This document shows, piece by piece, positions 12,961 through 23,858 of a DNA stretch of 64,000 nt. The stretch's first letter is position 1. The number at the start of each line of letters is the position of its first letter. Made by a program: the position numbers and the translations under genes. Source of the DNA: Billgrantia pellis (GTDB lineage Bacteria; Pseudomonadota; Gammaproteobacteria; Pseudomonadales; Halomonadaceae). Where the stretch lies: the NCBI RefSeq assembly GCF_008297955.1, contig NZ_VTPY01000004.1, positions 496,001 through 560,000 on the forward strand, written 5' to 3'. The notes below the pieces were generated by a model that worked only from the letters and a program-made list of their open reading frames with translations, searched no databases and was not told the origin of the DNA.

Positions 12961-14191
12961 GTCTCTTCTCTCCCTGACTTGCGCCTGGCTCAATCAGCGC
13001 CGGTCTCAGCCCCTCCTCGCTCGACAACGAGGCGGGCAGCGAGTGCCCTTCCACCAGCGCCTCGATGGCATCGCAGGCTCGAGCACTGGCATTGCGCCGC
13101 AACCCGGCGTGCATGTCGGCGAAACGCGACTCGAGTTCGGCGCGTTCCTCTTCGTCGTCGAGCAGCCCCGCGAGGCGCTCGGCAATCGCCTCGGGCGTGG
13201 CGGCGTCCTGAATCAGCTCCGGCACCAGGGTTTCCCGGGCGATCAGGTTGGGCAGCGAGATCCACTCGGTCTTGACCAGCCGCCTCGCCAGCCAATGGGT
13301 CATCGGCGCCATCCGGTAGGCCACCAGCATGGCGCGATGGCACAGCATCGCCTCGAGCGCCGCCGTACCCGAAGCCAGCAGCACAGCGTCGCTGGCCACC
13401 ATCGCCTGACGGGCCCGGCCGTCAAGCAGCGTGACTCGCTCGTCGAGCAGCGGCCGGCATTCGAGAAGTTGTTCCAGTGCCTGGCGGCGTAGCGGGGTCG
13501 CGGCCGGAATCAATACCCTCAACGCCGGCCGTTCGCGACACAGCCGCTCGGCGGCATCGAGGAACGTCTCACCGAGATAGCGAATTTCGTTGGCCCGGGA
13601 GCCGGGCAGCACGGCCAGCACCGGATCGCCAGAGGGTAGGCCGAGTTCGGCACGCGCCCCGGCGCGATCATTGACCAGCGGCAGTTCGTCGGCCAGCGGA
13701 TGGCCGACGAAGGCCACCGGCAGCCGATGCCGTTCGTAGAAGGCCGCTTCGAAGGGCAGGAGGGCCAACACAGCGTCCACCGAGCGGGCGATTCCCTTGA
13801 CCCTGCCCTGCCGCCACGCCCATACCGTTGGGCTAACGTAATGGACGGTGGTGAGGCCGGCTTCTCGCAGCTGCCGCTCGAGTCCCAGATTGAAGTCGGG
13901 GGCGTCGATGCCGATCATGATATCCGGCCCCCAGGCCAGCGCATCGGCACGCAGGGCGCGTCGCACCCGGATCAGCTCGGGCAGGTGTTTGAGCACCTCG
14001 ATCAATCCCATGATCGAGAGCGTTTCCAGCGGGAAGCGGCTATCGATGCCCTCGGCGATCATGCCGGCCCCCCCGATACCGCGGAATGCCACCTGCGGAT
14101 GGCGCGCTTTCAGGGCGCGCATCAGGCTGGCACCGAGCTGGTCGCCGGACATCTCGCCAGCGACGATATAGACGCGCTTGATCTCGCTCAT
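12953..14191 (-). CDS. lpxB: Lipid-A-disaccharide synthase
   Basis: A 412-residue GT-19 family glycosyltransferase, slightly longer than E. coli LpxB (382). It joins UDP-2,3-diacylglucosamine and lipid X to make the beta-1',6 disaccharide of lipid A at the inner membrane. The N-terminus has the typical [18 protein letters not shown], with [14 protein letters not shown] near 92 and [13 protein letters not shown] near 119. The extra length is a C-terminal tail after residue about 385. It lies 20 bp after lpxA and overlaps rnhB. Confidence 0.97.
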   Translation of the reverse strand: MSEIKRVYIVAGEMSGDQLGASLMRALKARHPQVAFRGIGGAGMIAEGIDSRFPLETLSIMGLIEVLKHLPELIRVRRALRADALAWGPDIMIGIDAPDFNLGLERQLREAGLTTVHYVSPTVWAWRQGRVKGIARSVDAVLALLPFEAAFYERHRLPVAFVGHPLADELPLVNDRAGARAELGLPSGDPVLAVLPGSRANEIRYLGETFLDAAERLCRERPALRVLIPAATPLRRQALEQLLECRPLLDERVTLLDGRARQAMVASDAVLLASGTAALEAMLCHRAMLVAYRMAPMTHWLARRLVKTEWISLPNLIARETLVPELIQDAATPEAIAERLAGLLDDEEERAELESRFADMHAGLRRNASARACDAIEALVEGHSLPASLSSEEGLRPALIEPGASQGEKRHD

Positions 14192-14211
14192 GGCAGGCCC
14201 TACAGCGCCGG

Positions 14212-14979
14212 TCAGCGCACAATACCTCGCGTCGACACCTCGATCGAGGCAGCGAAGGTCTCGGTCTCGGCCAACGAAAAACGGCGACGAATCTCTTCGA
14301 GCGCCTGAGTCACGGTGAAGCCCTGCCGATAGACCAGCTTGTAGGCCTCGCTCAATGCCCTGATCGCCTCCGATGAAAAGCCGCGACGCTTGAGGCCAAC
14401 CAGATTCAATCCGTGGACCTGGGCCGGGTTGCCGTTGATCATGACGAAGGCCGGGGTGTCCTTGGTGATGATCGAGCCGCCACCGGCCATGGCATGCGCG
14501 CCGAAGTGGCAGAACTGATGAATGGCCGACAACCCGCCGAGGATGGCGAAATCGCCCACCGTCACATGGCCGGCCAGGGTCACCTGGTTGGCCAGCACGC
14601 AGTCGTTGCCGATCACGCAGTCGTGCCCTACGTGCACGTAGGCCATGAACAGATTGCGTGACCCGATGGTGGTCTCGCCACGATCCTGTGCGGTGCCGCG
14701 ATGCAGCGTCACTCCTTCGCGAATGACGTTGTCATCGCCCATCACCAGGCGCGTTGGCTCACCGGCGTACTTCTTGTCCTGGCAATCTTCGCCCACCGAA
14801 GCGAACTGAAAGATGCGGGTTCGCGCCCCCAGTACGGTCGGCCCCTTGACGACCACATGGGGGCCGATGCGACTGCCGGGCCCGATTTCCACATCGGGCC
14901 CGATCACGCAAAAAGGCCCGACCTCCACATCCTCGGCCAGACATGCCCCCGGATCGACGATGGCAGTGGAATGAATCAA
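14212..14979 (-). CDS. lpxA: UDP-N-acetylglucosamine acyltransferase
   Basis: A 255-residue left-handed beta-helix acyltransferase built from hexapeptide repeats through about residue 185, followed by a helical C-terminus. It transfers a hydroxyacyl chain from ACP to UDP-GlcNAc, the first step of lipid A synthesis. The histidine in VGHDC (near residue 119) corresponds to catalytic His125 of E. coli LpxA, and [14 protein letters not shown] contact residues follow. The start begins [12 protein letters not shown], typical of LpxA, and overlaps the end of fabZ by 4 bp. Confidence 0.98.
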   Translation of the reverse strand: MIHSTAIVDPGACLAEDVEVGPFCVIGPDVEIGPGSRIGPHVVVKGPTVLGARTRIFQFASVGEDCQDKKYAGEPTRLVMGDDNVIREGVTLHRGTAQDRGETTIGSRNLFMAYVHVGHDCVIGNDCVLANQVTLAGHVTVGDFAILGGLSAIHQFCHFGAHAMAGGGSIITKDTPAFVMINGNPAQVHGLNLVGLKRRGFSSEAIRALSEAYKLVYRQGFTVTQALEEIRRRFSLAETETFAASIEVSTRGIVR

Positions 14980-15419
14980 GCAACCTTCCTCTCGGCACAG
15001 ATGATATCGGCCTCACAGGCCAGCTCGCCGTCTACAGTAGCACGGCAGGCGAACTTCCAGATGCCGCGTTTTTCACGTTCAACCTTCGCTTCCAGCACCA
15101 GGCAGTCGCCCGGCATCACCGGTCGCTTGAAACGCACGTTGTCACTCCCTACCAGATAATAAACATAGCCGTCCGCGGGCAGCTTGTTGACCGTCTTGAA
15201 GCCGAGAATGCCGCAGGCCTGCGCCAGCGCCTCGAGAACCAGCACGCCGGGCATGATCGGGTGATGCGGGAAGTGGCCGTTGAAGAACGGCTCGTTGATG
15301 CTGACGTTCTTGTAGGCAACGATGGATTCGCCAAGCGCGAGTTCCGTCACTCGGTCCACCAGCAGGAAGGGGTAGCGGTGCGGCAGATACTCACGAATCT
15401 CGTTGATGTCCATTACCAT
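14976..15419 (-). CDS. fabZ: 3-hydroxyacyl-ACP dehydratase FabZ
   Basis: A hot-dog-fold dehydratase that removes water from 3-hydroxyacyl-ACP in fatty-acid elongation and competes with LpxA for hydroxymyristoyl-ACP. The motif [13 protein letters not shown] lies near residues 12-24, and the catalytic region [14 protein letters not shown] has its histidine near residue 49. I take ATG 15419 (147 residues); ATG 15413 two codons later is equally possible. The frame extends much further upstream, but that part reads as low-complexity arginine/serine-rich peptide and is not expected. It overlaps lpxA by 4 bp. Confidence 0.96.
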   Translation of the reverse strand: MVMDINEIREYLPHRYPFLLVDRVTELALGESIVAYKNVSINEPFFNGHFPHHPIMPGVLVLEALAQACGILGFKTVNKLPADGYVYYLVGSDNVRFKRPVMPGDCLVLEAKVEREKRGIWKFACRATVDGELACEADIICAERKVA

Positions 15420-15540
15420 CGTAGCGACCTCTGAAATGAAGTTGGGAAGCCTGCGCGAGCATTGGCATCGCGGCCGGCTTCCCGAAAAGACCCGCATACG
15501 GCACGGGCAGGCGTGGATTATAGCCACGTCCGTCCTCGCC

Positions 15541-16584
15541 TCAACCCTCCTGGTCGCGTTTCTCCAGCCGTACCAGGCGACGTGCGATGTCGTCCAGCTG
15601 CTTGAAGCGCACTGCGTTCCTGCGCCATTGGGCGTTGGGCATGGCACCGGTACCCGAAGAGTAGACGCCCGGCTCATGGATCGAGTTGGTCACCAGGCTC
15701 ATGCCGGTGACCTGCACGCCGTCACATATCGTCAGGTGGCCGGACAGCCCCACGCCGCCACCCAGCATACAGTTCCTGCCCACGCGGGTGGAGCCGGCAA
15801 TGCCGACGCAGCCGGCCAGGGCGCTGTGGTCGCCAATGCGCACGTTATGCGCGATCTGCACCTGGCTGTCGATCTTTACGTCATTACCGATCACGGTGTC
15901 GTCAAGAGCGCCGCGATCGATGCTCGAGCAGCTCCCCACCTCGACGTCGTCACCCAGTACCACGCCGCCGAGCTGAGCGATCTTGTGCCAGCGGCCGCCA
16001 TCATGGGCGAAACCGAAGCCATCCGCCCCGATGACGCAGCCGCTGTGGAGAATCGCTCGCTTGCCGATGACCACGCCGTAGCTGACGGTCACGTTGGGGT
16101 GGAGCCGCGACTCGGCGCCGATGCAAGTATGTGCGCCGATCACGCATCCGGCCCCGATCACCACATCGTCACCAAGTTCCACGCCGGCCTCGACCACCGC
16201 GTTGGGACCGATCTCGACCCGATCTCCCATGGCCACGTCATCGGCCACCACGGCCGTGGGGTGAACGCCTCCCTGTGGCGGCGCCAGGCTGGGATCGAAG
16301 AGTCGCGACAACTGGGCGTAGCCCAGGTAGGGGTTGTCCAGTTCCAGACGAGCGACCGGGCAAACGTCGGCGTGTTTGGAGTGAAGCAGCACGGCGCCGG
16401 CCCGTGTCGTGGCCAGGTCCTTGAGGTAGGAGCGGTTGGCGACGAAGGCGACCTGGTCGGGACCGGCCTCCTTCAGGGTGGCCAGCCCCGTCATCCGGCG
16501 GGCTTCGTCGCCGCCCACCAGGTGGGCGCCAAGTCGCTCGGCCAGCTCGGCCAGGGTGAAGTCGGGAGAGGCAGGGTGCGTCAT
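15541..16584 (-). CDS. lpxD: UDP-3-O-acylglucosamine N-acyltransferase
   Basis: The third enzyme of lipid A synthesis, adding an N-linked hydroxyacyl chain to UDP-3-O-acylglucosamine. The N-terminal uridine-binding domain (about 1-100, with [17 protein letters not shown]) is followed by a long hexapeptide-repeat beta-helix and a short helical tail. The catalytic histidine lies in [10 protein letters not shown] near residue 240. ATG 16584 gives 347 residues, in line with the family. The frame runs 24 codons further upstream, but those residues do not resemble LpxD and would reach back to the skp stop. Confidence 0.96.
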   Translation of the reverse strand: MTHPASPDFTLAELAERLGAHLVGGDEARRMTGLATLKEAGPDQVAFVANRSYLKDLATTRAGAVLLHSKHADVCPVARLELDNPYLGYAQLSRLFDPSLAPPQGGVHPTAVVADDVAMGDRVEIGPNAVVEAGVELGDDVVIGAGCVIGAHTCIGAESRLHPNVTVSYGVVIGKRAILHSGCVIGADGFGFAHDGGRWHKIAQLGGVVLGDDVEVGSCSSIDRGALDDTVIGNDVKIDSQVQIAHNVRIGDHSALAGCVGIAGSTRVGRNCMLGGGVGLSGHLTICDGVQVTGMSLVTNSIHEPGVYSSGTGAMPNAQWRRNAVRFKQLDDIARRLVRLEKRDQEG

Positions 16585-16621
16585 GAAAACCCGTATCGTG
16601 TGGCGGTGGCGACCGCCCGTA

Positions 16622-17128
16622 TCAGTTGAGAGAATTGAGAATTTCGACCACTTCACTCGTGAGGTTGGGCAGGTCCCGCTCGGAGTGCAACACCCCCTGC
16701 GGTTCCACCAGAATCTCGACGCCGTGACGCTCGATCACCTGTTCCACGGCCTGCTCCAGCTTTGGCTCCGCCTCCTGCAGGAAAGCTTCTTCGGCGCTTC
16801 GCTGCTCCTCCATGATCTGCTGGCGCAGCTGCTCGAAGCGGCTTCCCTTCTGCTGAAACTCCTGAATCAGCGTGCGACGCTCGGCATCGGGTAGCGTCTC
16901 GCCCTCCTGCTGCAGGCGCTGCTGCAATTGCGACAGTTCCTGACCCAGCGACTGCGCTTCCTGCTGTTGGCCGCTCAGGCGGCTCTCCAGCTCGCTCATG
17001 GAACGCTGCGCAGCGTCAGAGGTGAACAGCGCCTGGCGCCAGTCCAGCACGGCGACCTCGGCGGCCAGGGCCGGCAATGCCACCGCCGCGACCAGCCCCA
17101 GGCAGAAGGTGACGATTGACTTACGCAT
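16622..17128 (-). CDS. skp: Periplasmic chaperone Skp/OmpH
   Basis: A 168-residue exported chaperone that holds unfolded outer-membrane proteins for BamA. Residues 1-22 form a clear Sec signal peptide ending PALA before AEVAVLDW. The rest is a long, glutamine- and glutamate-rich coiled coil (about 40-140) that forms the tentacles of the Skp trimer. The C-terminus carries the conserved VLHSERDLPNLTSEV-type segment. It follows bamA by 23 bp, the usual order. Confidence 0.93.
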   Translation of the reverse strand: MRKSIVTFCLGLVAAVALPALAAEVAVLDWRQALFTSDAAQRSMSELESRLSGQQQEAQSLGQELSQLQQRLQQEGETLPDAERRTLIQEFQQKGSRFEQLRQQIMEEQRSAEEAFLQEAEPKLEQAVEQVIERHGVEILVEPQGVLHSERDLPNLTSEVVEILNSLN

Positions 17129-17151
17129 GGCGTACCCCTTGGCAAATCGGA

Positions 17152-19494
17152 TCAGAACGTCTGACCCAGAGAGAATTGGAAGAACTGAGTATCGTCGCCG
17201 CTCTTGTCGTTGAGCGGTTCGGCGATGCTGAAGGTCAGCGGTCCCACCGGGGTCAGCCAGGAGAGCCCAACGCCGACGCTATAGCGCAGATCGCCCAGGT
17301 CGACGCCCGACGAACAGTTCGACGGGCCATCTTCGGGCATGACCGGATAGCAGCTGGTCAGGAAGGTATTGCCCGCGTCGAGGAAGAAACCGGTCTGCAT
17401 CGAACGACGATCCTCGATGAACGGCAGCGGAAAGAGCAGCTCGGCGCTGCCCTCGACCAGCACGTTGCCACCCAGGGTGCGGTCGCGCCCGGACTCGCGC
17501 GGCGTGGTGCGCTCACCCAGCGTGTTGGCGGTGAAGCCTCGCACCGACCCCAGCCCTCCGGCGAAGAAGTTTTCGTAGAACGGGTAGGGGTCGTTGCCGA
17601 TGCTGTCGGCGTAGCCCAGCGTGGTACCGAACTTCAGCGTCCAGGTTTCCTCCTCGTTGAGCGGGAAGAGCTGTTGGGCCCGGGCGCGCAGCTTATAGTA
17701 GTCGGCATCGCTGCCGGGAGCGGCGGTCTCCAGCGACAGGCGCTGATAGTTGCCCGAGGTCGGCATGATGCCGCGGTTGAGGTTGTTGCGCGTCCAGCTT
17801 GCCGTAAGCTTGAGACTCTGGGCGTTGTCGCCCTGCTCTTCGGCATAGCGCACGATCTCGGAGGCGGTGTCGCGATAGGTCTTGATGGTCAGATCCTCGA
17901 CGCTGGCGCCGAAGTTGAGCCGCGAGAGTTCGCTGATCGGGTAACCGAAGTTGATCCCCGCACCGTAGGCGTCGGTGGAGTAGGTCGAGATATCCGAATC
18001 TTCGTAGTCGGTTTCGCGATAGAAGATGTTGTACCCGCGAGAGATGCCGTCCAAAGTCCAGTAGGGATCGGTGTAACCGAAGTTGACGCTGGTGAAGGTG
18101 TCACTGCGCTGGGCACCGATGTTGACGCGATTGCCGGTCCCCAGGAAATTGTTCTGGGCCAGCGCCGCGCCGTAGATCACCCCTGCGCTCTGCGAGAAAC
18201 CGATACTCGCCGAGACCGAGCCGGAGGGCTGCTCTTCGACGGTATAGGTGACATCGAGCTTGTCGGGTTCACCGGCCACCGGCTGGGTCTCCACTTCGAC
18301 CTGACTGAAGAAGCCCAGGCGCTCCAGGCGCCGACGCGACTGGCTGATCGAGTCGGTGGAAGCCGGCGCTCCCTCCATCTGGATCATCTCGCGTCGTAGC
18401 ACCTCGTCCTGCGTGGTGGTGTTGCCGATGAAGTTGATGCGACGCACGTAGGCACGGCGTCCCGGATCGACGCTGAAGGTGAGATCGACCGTCTCGCCAT
18501 CGGCCCGCGGCTCGGGCACGCCCTCGACCCGGGCGAAGGCGAAACCCTCGGCCCCCAGCCGGGAGCGCAGCGCCTCGGTGGAGGCGGTGACGTCACTGCG
18601 CGAGAAGATCTCCCCGCTCTCTACCTGCAGCAGCTCGCGGGCTTCCCGCTCGCCGATACGCAAGTCGCCGGCGAAGCGAATGTCGCCCAGGCGGTACTGG
18701 CCGCCCTCGTCGACGTTGACGGTAACGAAGATCTGCGACTTGTCGGGACTGATCGAGACCTGGGTGGAAGTGATGTTGAAGTTGACGTAGCCGCGATCGA
18801 GATAGAAGGAGCGCAGCCGCTCGAGGTCACCGGCCAGCGCTTCGCGTGAATACTCGTCCTTGGAGAACCAGCCGAAGAAGCGCCCGGGGCGGTCGTTGAG
18901 TTCGAAGACATCGCGCAGCTCCTCGTCGTCGAATTGGCGGTTGCCGACGATGTTGATCTGACGAATCTTGGCCACCGCACCTTCGTCGATATCGATATCG
19001 ACCTGGACCCGGCCTTCGTCGATCTCGCTTACGCTGGTATCGATGCGCGCGCTGTAACGACCCTGGGCCTGGTAGACCCCCTCGAGTTCGCGCTGGATCT
19101 CTTCCAGCGTGGAGAGCTGCAGCACTTGACCCTCGGCCAAGCCTGCCTCGCTCAGGCCGCGGCGCAGGTCCTCCTCGGAGAGCTGCTTGTTACCGCTGAT
19201 GCTGAGCCGTGAGATGGTCGGCCGTTCCACCACCTGAATGACCAGCACGTCGCCGTCACGGGCGAGCTGGATGTCCTCGAACAGGCCGGTGGCAAACAGG
19301 CTGCGGGCCGCCTCGGCGAGCTCACGGTCGTCCACCCTGTCGCTGGCGCTGATGGGAAAGGCATTGAAGACGGAGGCAGCGGAAACTCGCTGCAGCCCCT
19401 CCACGCGTATGTCGGAAACTTCAAAGGGTTCGGCCAGTACCTGACTGGAACCGGCCAGCAGCAGAGCCGCCAGTCCGAGGGTCTTGATATTCAT
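17152..19494 (-). CDS. bamA: Outer membrane protein assembly factor BamA
   Basis: A 780-residue Omp85 protein. A signal peptide (1-21, ending VLA before EPFEV) is followed by five POTRA repeats to about residue 415 and a 16-stranded beta barrel ending in a terminal phenylalanine. The barrel contains GLGSVRGF near residue 650, the conserved loop-6 motif. BamA inserts beta-barrel proteins into the outer membrane. A good sigma-70-like promoter lies in the 128-bp gap upstream (19542-19569), so it can be expressed separately from rseP. Confidence 0.98.
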   Translation of the reverse strand: MNIKTLGLAALLLAGSSQVLAEPFEVSDIRVEGLQRVSAASVFNAFPISASDRVDDRELAEAARSLFATGLFEDIQLARDGDVLVIQVVERPTISRLSISGNKQLSEEDLRRGLSEAGLAEGQVLQLSTLEEIQRELEGVYQAQGRYSARIDTSVSEIDEGRVQVDIDIDEGAVAKIRQINIVGNRQFDDEELRDVFELNDRPGRFFGWFSKDEYSREALAGDLERLRSFYLDRGYVNFNITSTQVSISPDKSQIFVTVNVDEGGQYRLGDIRFAGDLRIGEREARELLQVESGEIFSRSDVTASTEALRSRLGAEGFAFARVEGVPEPRADGETVDLTFSVDPGRRAYVRRINFIGNTTTQDEVLRREMIQMEGAPASTDSISQSRRRLERLGFFSQVEVETQPVAGEPDKLDVTYTVEEQPSGSVSASIGFSQSAGVIYGAALAQNNFLGTGNRVNIGAQRSDTFTSVNFGYTDPYWTLDGISRGYNIFYRETDYEDSDISTYSTDAYGAGINFGYPISELSRLNFGASVEDLTIKTYRDTASEIVRYAEEQGDNAQSLKLTASWTRNNLNRGIMPTSGNYQRLSLETAAPGSDADYYKLRARAQQLFPLNEEETWTLKFGTTLGYADSIGNDPYPFYENFFAGGLGSVRGFTANTLGERTTPRESGRDRTLGGNVLVEGSAELLFPLPFIEDRRSMQTGFFLDAGNTFLTSCYPVMPEDGPSNCSSGVDLGDLRYSVGVGLSWLTPVGPLTFSIAEPLNDKSGDDTQFFQFSLGQTF

Positions 19495-19541
19495 GCAGTC
19501 GCTTCGCTCGCGTTGATCCGCCTGCCTGTCCAGACGGGCAC

Positions 19542-19569
19542 CTTATACATATATGCGGGTGACTGACAA
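19542..19569 (-). promoter_or_regulatory. Predicted promoter of bamA-skp-lpxD
   Basis: On the minus strand TTGTCA (19564-19569) and TATAAG (19542-19547) are separated by 16 bp, each matching the sigma-70 consensus at five of six positions. The start codon of bamA is about 40 bp downstream. Many gammaproteobacteria also place an envelope-stress promoter here; I did not recognise one. Confidence 0.6.
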
Positions 19570-19622
19570 GGCGGAGCCGAGCTCCACCTCCCTGTGTCCC
19601 CGACAGGGGAGTGAGTCGCTCG

Positions 19623-20981
19623 CTACCAGAGACGCATCAGATCGAAATAGAGCGCCATCAGCATCAGCGTGGCGACCAGTGCCAGGCCGATGCGCAATCC
19701 GAATGCCTGGGTCCGCTCCGACACCGGCCGGCCGCGAACCACCTCGACGAAATAATAAAGCAGATGCCCCCCGTCCAGCACCGGTATCGGCAGCAGGTTG
19801 AGCACCGCCAGGCTGATCGACACGTAGGCCAGGAAGCTGACGAAGGTCTCAAGTCCGGTGCGCGCCGTATCCCCCGCCATCTGGGCGATAGTGATAGGAC
19901 CCGACAGGTTGGACGGCGAGATCAGCCCGATCAGCATCTTGCGGATTGCGTCCAGGGTCAGCACGGTCATCTCGCCGGTGCGCATGACCGCCTGCCCCAT
20001 GGCGGCGAGCGGCCCGTAGCGAATCTCCCGATGATACTCCTCGGGCCACTCCACCGGCACCACACCGGCGCCAACGTAGCCGATCGTCGCACCGTCCTCG
20101 ATCTCCCTGGGGTCGGGCTCGAGGTTCAGCGTCAACCGCTCCTCGCCCCGCGCCACATCCAGCGCCAGCGTCTCGCCGGGACTTGCCCGCACCACGCTGA
20201 CGAAATCCATCCACTCGTCGACCGGATTGCCGTTCACGGCGAGAACCTCGTCGCCTGGCTGCAACCCTGCCTCGGCGGCGGCCTCGCCATCGACAATCTG
20301 CCCCAGCACGGCGGGAAAACGCGGCTGCCAAGGCGTGATACCGAGGCTTGCCAACGGCTGGGGAGGATCCTGGCGGACCAGGAAGTTCTCCACCGGGAGC
20401 CGGTGCTCGCGGGGCTCCGACTCGGCATCGTCGCGAGCCTGGAGCGTCAGCTCGCCGCTGGCGCCGATTCGAGCGATCAGGCGCAGATTGATCTCGTCCC
20501 AGGAGCGTACCTCCCCCCCTTCCACCGCGACGATTTCCTGGCCGCTCTGCAAGCCGCTGCGCGCGGCCGGTGAGTCGGGCGCGATATCGCCCACCACCGG
20601 CGCCACCGTGGTGGTGCCGGCCACGAAGAGCGCCCAGTACGCCACGATCGCCAGCAGGAAGTTGGCCAGCGGCCCCGCCGCGACGATAGCAATCCGGCGC
20701 CATACCGACTGACGGTTGAACGCCTCGTCGAGCTGTTCGTCGGGCACCGGCCCCTCGCGCTCGTCGAGCATCTTGACGTAGCCGCCGAGAGGAATCGCCG
20801 CCACGGCGAACTCGGTCCCGTGGCGATCGACACGGGACCAGATCGGCTTGCCGAAGCCCACCGAGAAGCGCAACACCCTGACGCCGCAGCGACGCGCCAC
20901 CCAGTAATGGCCGAACTCGTGGAAGGTGATCAACACCCCCAGCACCACGATGATGGCCAAAATATTCTGGATCAGGCCCAA
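19623..20981 (-). CDS. rseP: Site-2 zinc protease RseP
   Basis: A 452-residue intramembrane protease that cuts the anti-sigma factor RseA after DegS and so activates sigma-E. The zinc motif HEFGH lies at 21-25 in the first membrane segment, and the second metal site is NLLPIPVLDGGHL near 393-405. Two PDZ domains fill about residues 115-310. Four membrane segments are expected. It sits between dxr and bamA as in E. coli, linking the envelope-stress signal to the outer-membrane assembly gene it controls. Confidence 0.97.
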   Translation of the reverse strand: MGLIQNILAIIVVLGVLITFHEFGHYWVARRCGVRVLRFSVGFGKPIWSRVDRHGTEFAVAAIPLGGYVKMLDEREGPVPDEQLDEAFNRQSVWRRIAIVAAGPLANFLLAIVAYWALFVAGTTTVAPVVGDIAPDSPAARSGLQSGQEIVAVEGGEVRSWDEINLRLIARIGASGELTLQARDDAESEPREHRLPVENFLVRQDPPQPLASLGITPWQPRFPAVLGQIVDGEAAAEAGLQPGDEVLAVNGNPVDEWMDFVSVVRASPGETLALDVARGEERLTLNLEPDPREIEDGATIGYVGAGVVPVEWPEEYHREIRYGPLAAMGQAVMRTGEMTVLTLDAIRKMLIGLISPSNLSGPITIAQMAGDTARTGLETFVSFLAYVSISLAVLNLLPIPVLDGGHLLYYFVEVVRGRPVSERTQAFGLRIGLALVATLMLMALYFDLMRLW

Positions 20982-21029
20982 GACACTCTCCTTGACAACA
21001 AACAGACAACAGGGAACATGCGCACCGCT

Positions 21030-22223
21030 TCAGCGCCGCTGCAGCCAATCGTGCGCCGCCCGGCGTGCCCGCGCGTCGGCTTCGAGGATGGTTTCAAGAT
21101 CCCCCGCCGGCTCCATCGGCAGTGCCCCCAGGATTCGCTCAACCAGCTCACCGATACCGGTGAACGCCAGCCGACCGGCGAGAAAGGCGTCTACTGCAAC
21201 CTCGTTGGCCCCATTCAGCATCGCCGGCGCCGTGCCACCTGCCGCCATCGCTTCCCGAGCCAGGCGCAGGCAGGGGAAGGCCGCTTCATCGGGCGCCTCG
21301 AAGTCGAGCCGAGCGACCCGGAACAGGTCGAGGGCCTCGACGCCGGCCTCAATGCGCTCAGGCCAGGCCAGGCCATAGGCGATCGGCGTGCGCATGTCGG
21401 GGTTGCCCAGCTGCGCCAGCACCGAACCGTCGCTGTAGGCGGCCATCGAATGAATCACGCTCTGCGGGTGTACCACCACCTGCACCTGCTCGGGACGCGC
21501 ATCGAAGAGCCAGCACGCCTCGATCAATTCGAGCCCCTTGTTCATCAAGGTGGCACTGTCGACGGAAATCTTGCGCCCCATGGACCAGTTGGGGTGGGCG
21601 CAGGCCTGCGCCGGCGTCACCGAAGCCAGCCGCTCGACCGGCCATCCGCGGAAGGGACCGCCGGAAGCGGTCAGCAGCAGCTGCGTCACGCCGTGGCGAG
21701 ACAGTCCACCACGGTGCTCGGAAGGTAGACACTGGTAGATGGCATTGTGTTCGGAGTCGATCGGCAACAGGGTCGCGCCATGGCGGACCACGGCGTCCAT
21801 GAACAGCGCCCCCGACATCACCAGCGCTTCCTTGTTGGCCAATAGCACGCGCTTGCCGGTGCGCACCGCGGCCATCGTCGGCAATAGCCCCGCGGCACCG
21901 ACGATGGCCGCCATCACCACGTCGACCTCGGTGGCGCTGGCCGCCTCGACCAGGGCACCGACGCCGGCCCGCACCTCGGTCGGCAGCCCGGCTGCGACGA
22001 GGCGCTCGCGCAGCCAGGCGGCGTCGCGCTCGTGATCGAGCACCGCCAGCGCCGGGCGATGCCGGCGACACTGCGTCAACAGCGTCTCGCGCGAGCGATG
22101 CGCCGTCAGCGCATGCACGCGATAGCGTTCGGGATGACGGGCGATGACATCGAGCGTGCTGGTGCCAATGGAGCCGGTCGCGCCCAATACCGTAACGGTC
22201 TGCTGCCTTTTGCCCTGGCTCAT
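21030..22223 (-). CDS. dxr: 1-deoxy-D-xylulose 5-phosphate reductoisomerase
   Basis: A 397-residue enzyme of the methylerythritol phosphate route to isoprenoids, using NADPH and a divalent metal. The NADPH-binding loop [13 protein letters not shown] is at 14-26. The metal/substrate segment SGGPFRGW lies near 191 and [23 protein letters not shown] near 215. It is one base from the cdsA stop (22225), so the two genes are tightly coupled. The product feeds UppS encoded upstream in the same cluster. Confidence 0.98.
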   Translation of the reverse strand: MSQGKRQQTVTVLGATGSIGTSTLDVIARHPERYRVHALTAHRSRETLLTQCRRHRPALAVLDHERDAAWLRERLVAAGLPTEVRAGVGALVEAASATEVDVVMAAIVGAAGLLPTMAAVRTGKRVLLANKEALVMSGALFMDAVVRHGATLLPIDSEHNAIYQCLPSEHRGGLSRHGVTQLLLTASGGPFRGWPVERLASVTPAQACAHPNWSMGRKISVDSATLMNKGLELIEACWLFDARPEQVQVVVHPQSVIHSMAAYSDGSVLAQLGNPDMRTPIAYGLAWPERIEAGVEALDLFRVARLDFEAPDEAAFPCLRLAREAMAAGGTAPAMLNGANEVAVDAFLAGRLAFTGIGELVERILGALPMEPAGDLETILEADARARRAAHDWLQRR

Positions 22224-22224
22224 G

Positions 22225-23025
22225 CTACAGCACTCCGAGGGAGAGCAGCGCGAGGAGCGGTACCGCTGCCGTCAGGCTGTCGATGCGATCCAGCACCCCC
22301 CCGTGGCCCGGCAACAGGTTGCTGGAGTCCTTGATGCCGCGGAAGCGCTTGAGCATGCTCTCGAGCAGGTCGCCGAGCACCGAGACCAGCGTTACCGCGA
22401 CGGTGGTAAGCACGAGACCGAGACCGCCGACCGCCCCGAGCCGCTGCCAGACGGCGAAGACCACCGCCAGCGACAAGGTCACCGCCAGCCCCCCAAGCAC
22501 GCCCTCCCAGGACTTGCCCGGGCTGACCGCCGGCGACAGCTTGCGCCGGCCCCAGGCACGCCCGCTGAAATAAGCGCCGATATCGGCGCCCCACACCAGC
22601 AGCAGCACGTACAGCAGCCATACGCCGCCCATGTCGCGCAGCACGTTGAAACCGACCCAGGCCGGCAGCAACACCCACAACCCCATGGCCAGTCGCGCGA
22701 TCGTCGAGCCCCACTGGTCGCTCTTTGCCGGATAGTGCACCACCCAGTAGAGATTGATCGCCCAGCCGGCCACGGCGATCCACAGCGGCCAGGCGGCCAA
22801 TGCTGCACCGAGCCACCACAGCAGCGCCATCAGCAGCGCCAGGCCGGTCACCAGCATCAGGCGACGACTCGCCACGGTAACGCCGGCCAGGTTGGTCCAC
22901 TCCCAGGCCGCCAGCAACACGATGACGCCGGTGAAGGCGGCGAAGGCGCCACCGGCAAGGCCGAACAGGCCGGCCAGCATCAGCGGCGCCAGCCACGCCG
23001 CCGTGATGATCCGCTGCCTAAGCAC
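22225..23025 (-). CDS. cdsA: Phosphatidate cytidylyltransferase
   Basis: A 266-residue inner-membrane protein with about seven hydrophobic segments. CdsA makes CDP-diacylglycerol, the precursor of all bacterial phospholipids. The C-terminal half has the family signature: [20 protein letters not shown] followed by EG near residue 155, then [13 protein letters not shown] and [11 protein letters not shown] near 247. It overlaps the end of uppS by 8 bp. Confidence 0.96.
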   Translation of the reverse strand: MLRQRIITAAWLAPLMLAGLFGLAGGAFAAFTGVIVLLAAWEWTNLAGVTVASRRLMLVTGLALLMALLWWLGAALAAWPLWIAVAGWAINLYWVVHYPAKSDQWGSTIARLAMGLWVLLPAWVGFNVLRDMGGVWLLYVLLLVWGADIGAYFSGRAWGRRKLSPAVSPGKSWEGVLGGLAVTLSLAVVFAVWQRLGAVGGLGLVLTTVAVTLVSVLGDLLESMLKRFRGIKDSSNLLPGHGGVLDRIDSLTAAVPLLALLSLGVL

Positions 23026-23794
23026 CTTTTGCCTCGATCTGTTCGTCGGTCATGCCGAAGCGCCGCTGCCGCCGGCAGAAGTCATCAATCGCCATGTCGA
23101 AAGCCTGGCCATTGAAATCCGGCCACAGCAGCGGCGTGAAGTAGAGTTCGGCATAGGCCATTTGCCACAACAGGAAGTTGGAAATGCGCTGCTCGCCGCT
23201 GGTGCGAATGCACAGGTCGATCGGCGCCTCCTCGCCCAGGCAAAGTTCTCGCTGGAAAGCGTGCTCGTCGATGGCATCGGGTTCGATCTCGTTGCGCGCG
23301 ATGCGCTCGGCCAAGTGCCGCGCGGCGTTGACGATGTCCCAGCGCCCGCCGTAGTTGGCGGCGACGACGAGGTGCAGGCCGGTATTGTCACGGGTGAGCT
23401 CTTCAGCCCGAACGATGTACTTCTGGATCGAGTCGGAGAAGGCAGTGCGGTCGCCGATGACCGAGAGCCGGATGCCATTGTCGTGGAGCTTGCGCACCTC
23501 GCGCTTGAGCGCGATGAGAAACAACTCCATCAAGGCGCGGACCTCGGCTTCGGGGCGGCGCCAGTTCTCGCTGGAGAAGGCGAACAGGGTCAGGGTCTGG
23601 ATGCCACGCTCGGCGGCGCGTCGGATCACTGCACGCACTGCCTCGACGCCGGCCCGATGGCCACGAATGCCGGAGAGACCGCGCGCACGCGCCCAGCGGT
23701 TGTTGCCATCCATGATGATCGCCACGTGGCGTGGCAGGTCGTCACCGGGCGGTTTGGGAGGCATCTGGGATGCGGAGGTCGGCGCTGACGTCAT
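23018..23794 (-). CDS. uppS: Isoprenyl (undecaprenyl) diphosphate synthase
   Basis: A cis-prenyltransferase that extends farnesyl diphosphate to the C55 carrier used for peptidoglycan and O-antigen. The catalytic aspartate is in VAIIMDGNNRWA near residue 30, and the RTSGEQRISNFLLWQ segment near 198 binds the pyrophosphate. The frame could start at GTG 23848, ATG 23806 or ATG 23794. I prefer 23794 (258 residues) because it fits the family length and leaves only a short variable N-terminus. None has a strong ribosome-binding site. Confidence 0.95.
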   Translation of the reverse strand: MTSAPTSASQMPPKPPGDDLPRHVAIIMDGNNRWARARGLSGIRGHRAGVEAVRAVIRRAAERGIQTLTLFAFSSENWRRPEAEVRALMELFLIALKREVRKLHDNGIRLSVIGDRTAFSDSIQKYIVRAEELTRDNTGLHLVVAANYGGRWDIVNAARHLAERIARNEIEPDAIDEHAFQRELCLGEEAPIDLCIRTSGEQRISNFLLWQMAYAELYFTPLLWPDFNGQAFDMAIDDFCRRQRRFGMTDEQIEAKGA

Positions 23795-23858
23795 GGTGTC
23801 TCGCATTGGGGTGGGAGAACCGGGTGGAGCGCAAGGGACGGCGCCCACCCGGCGCCGC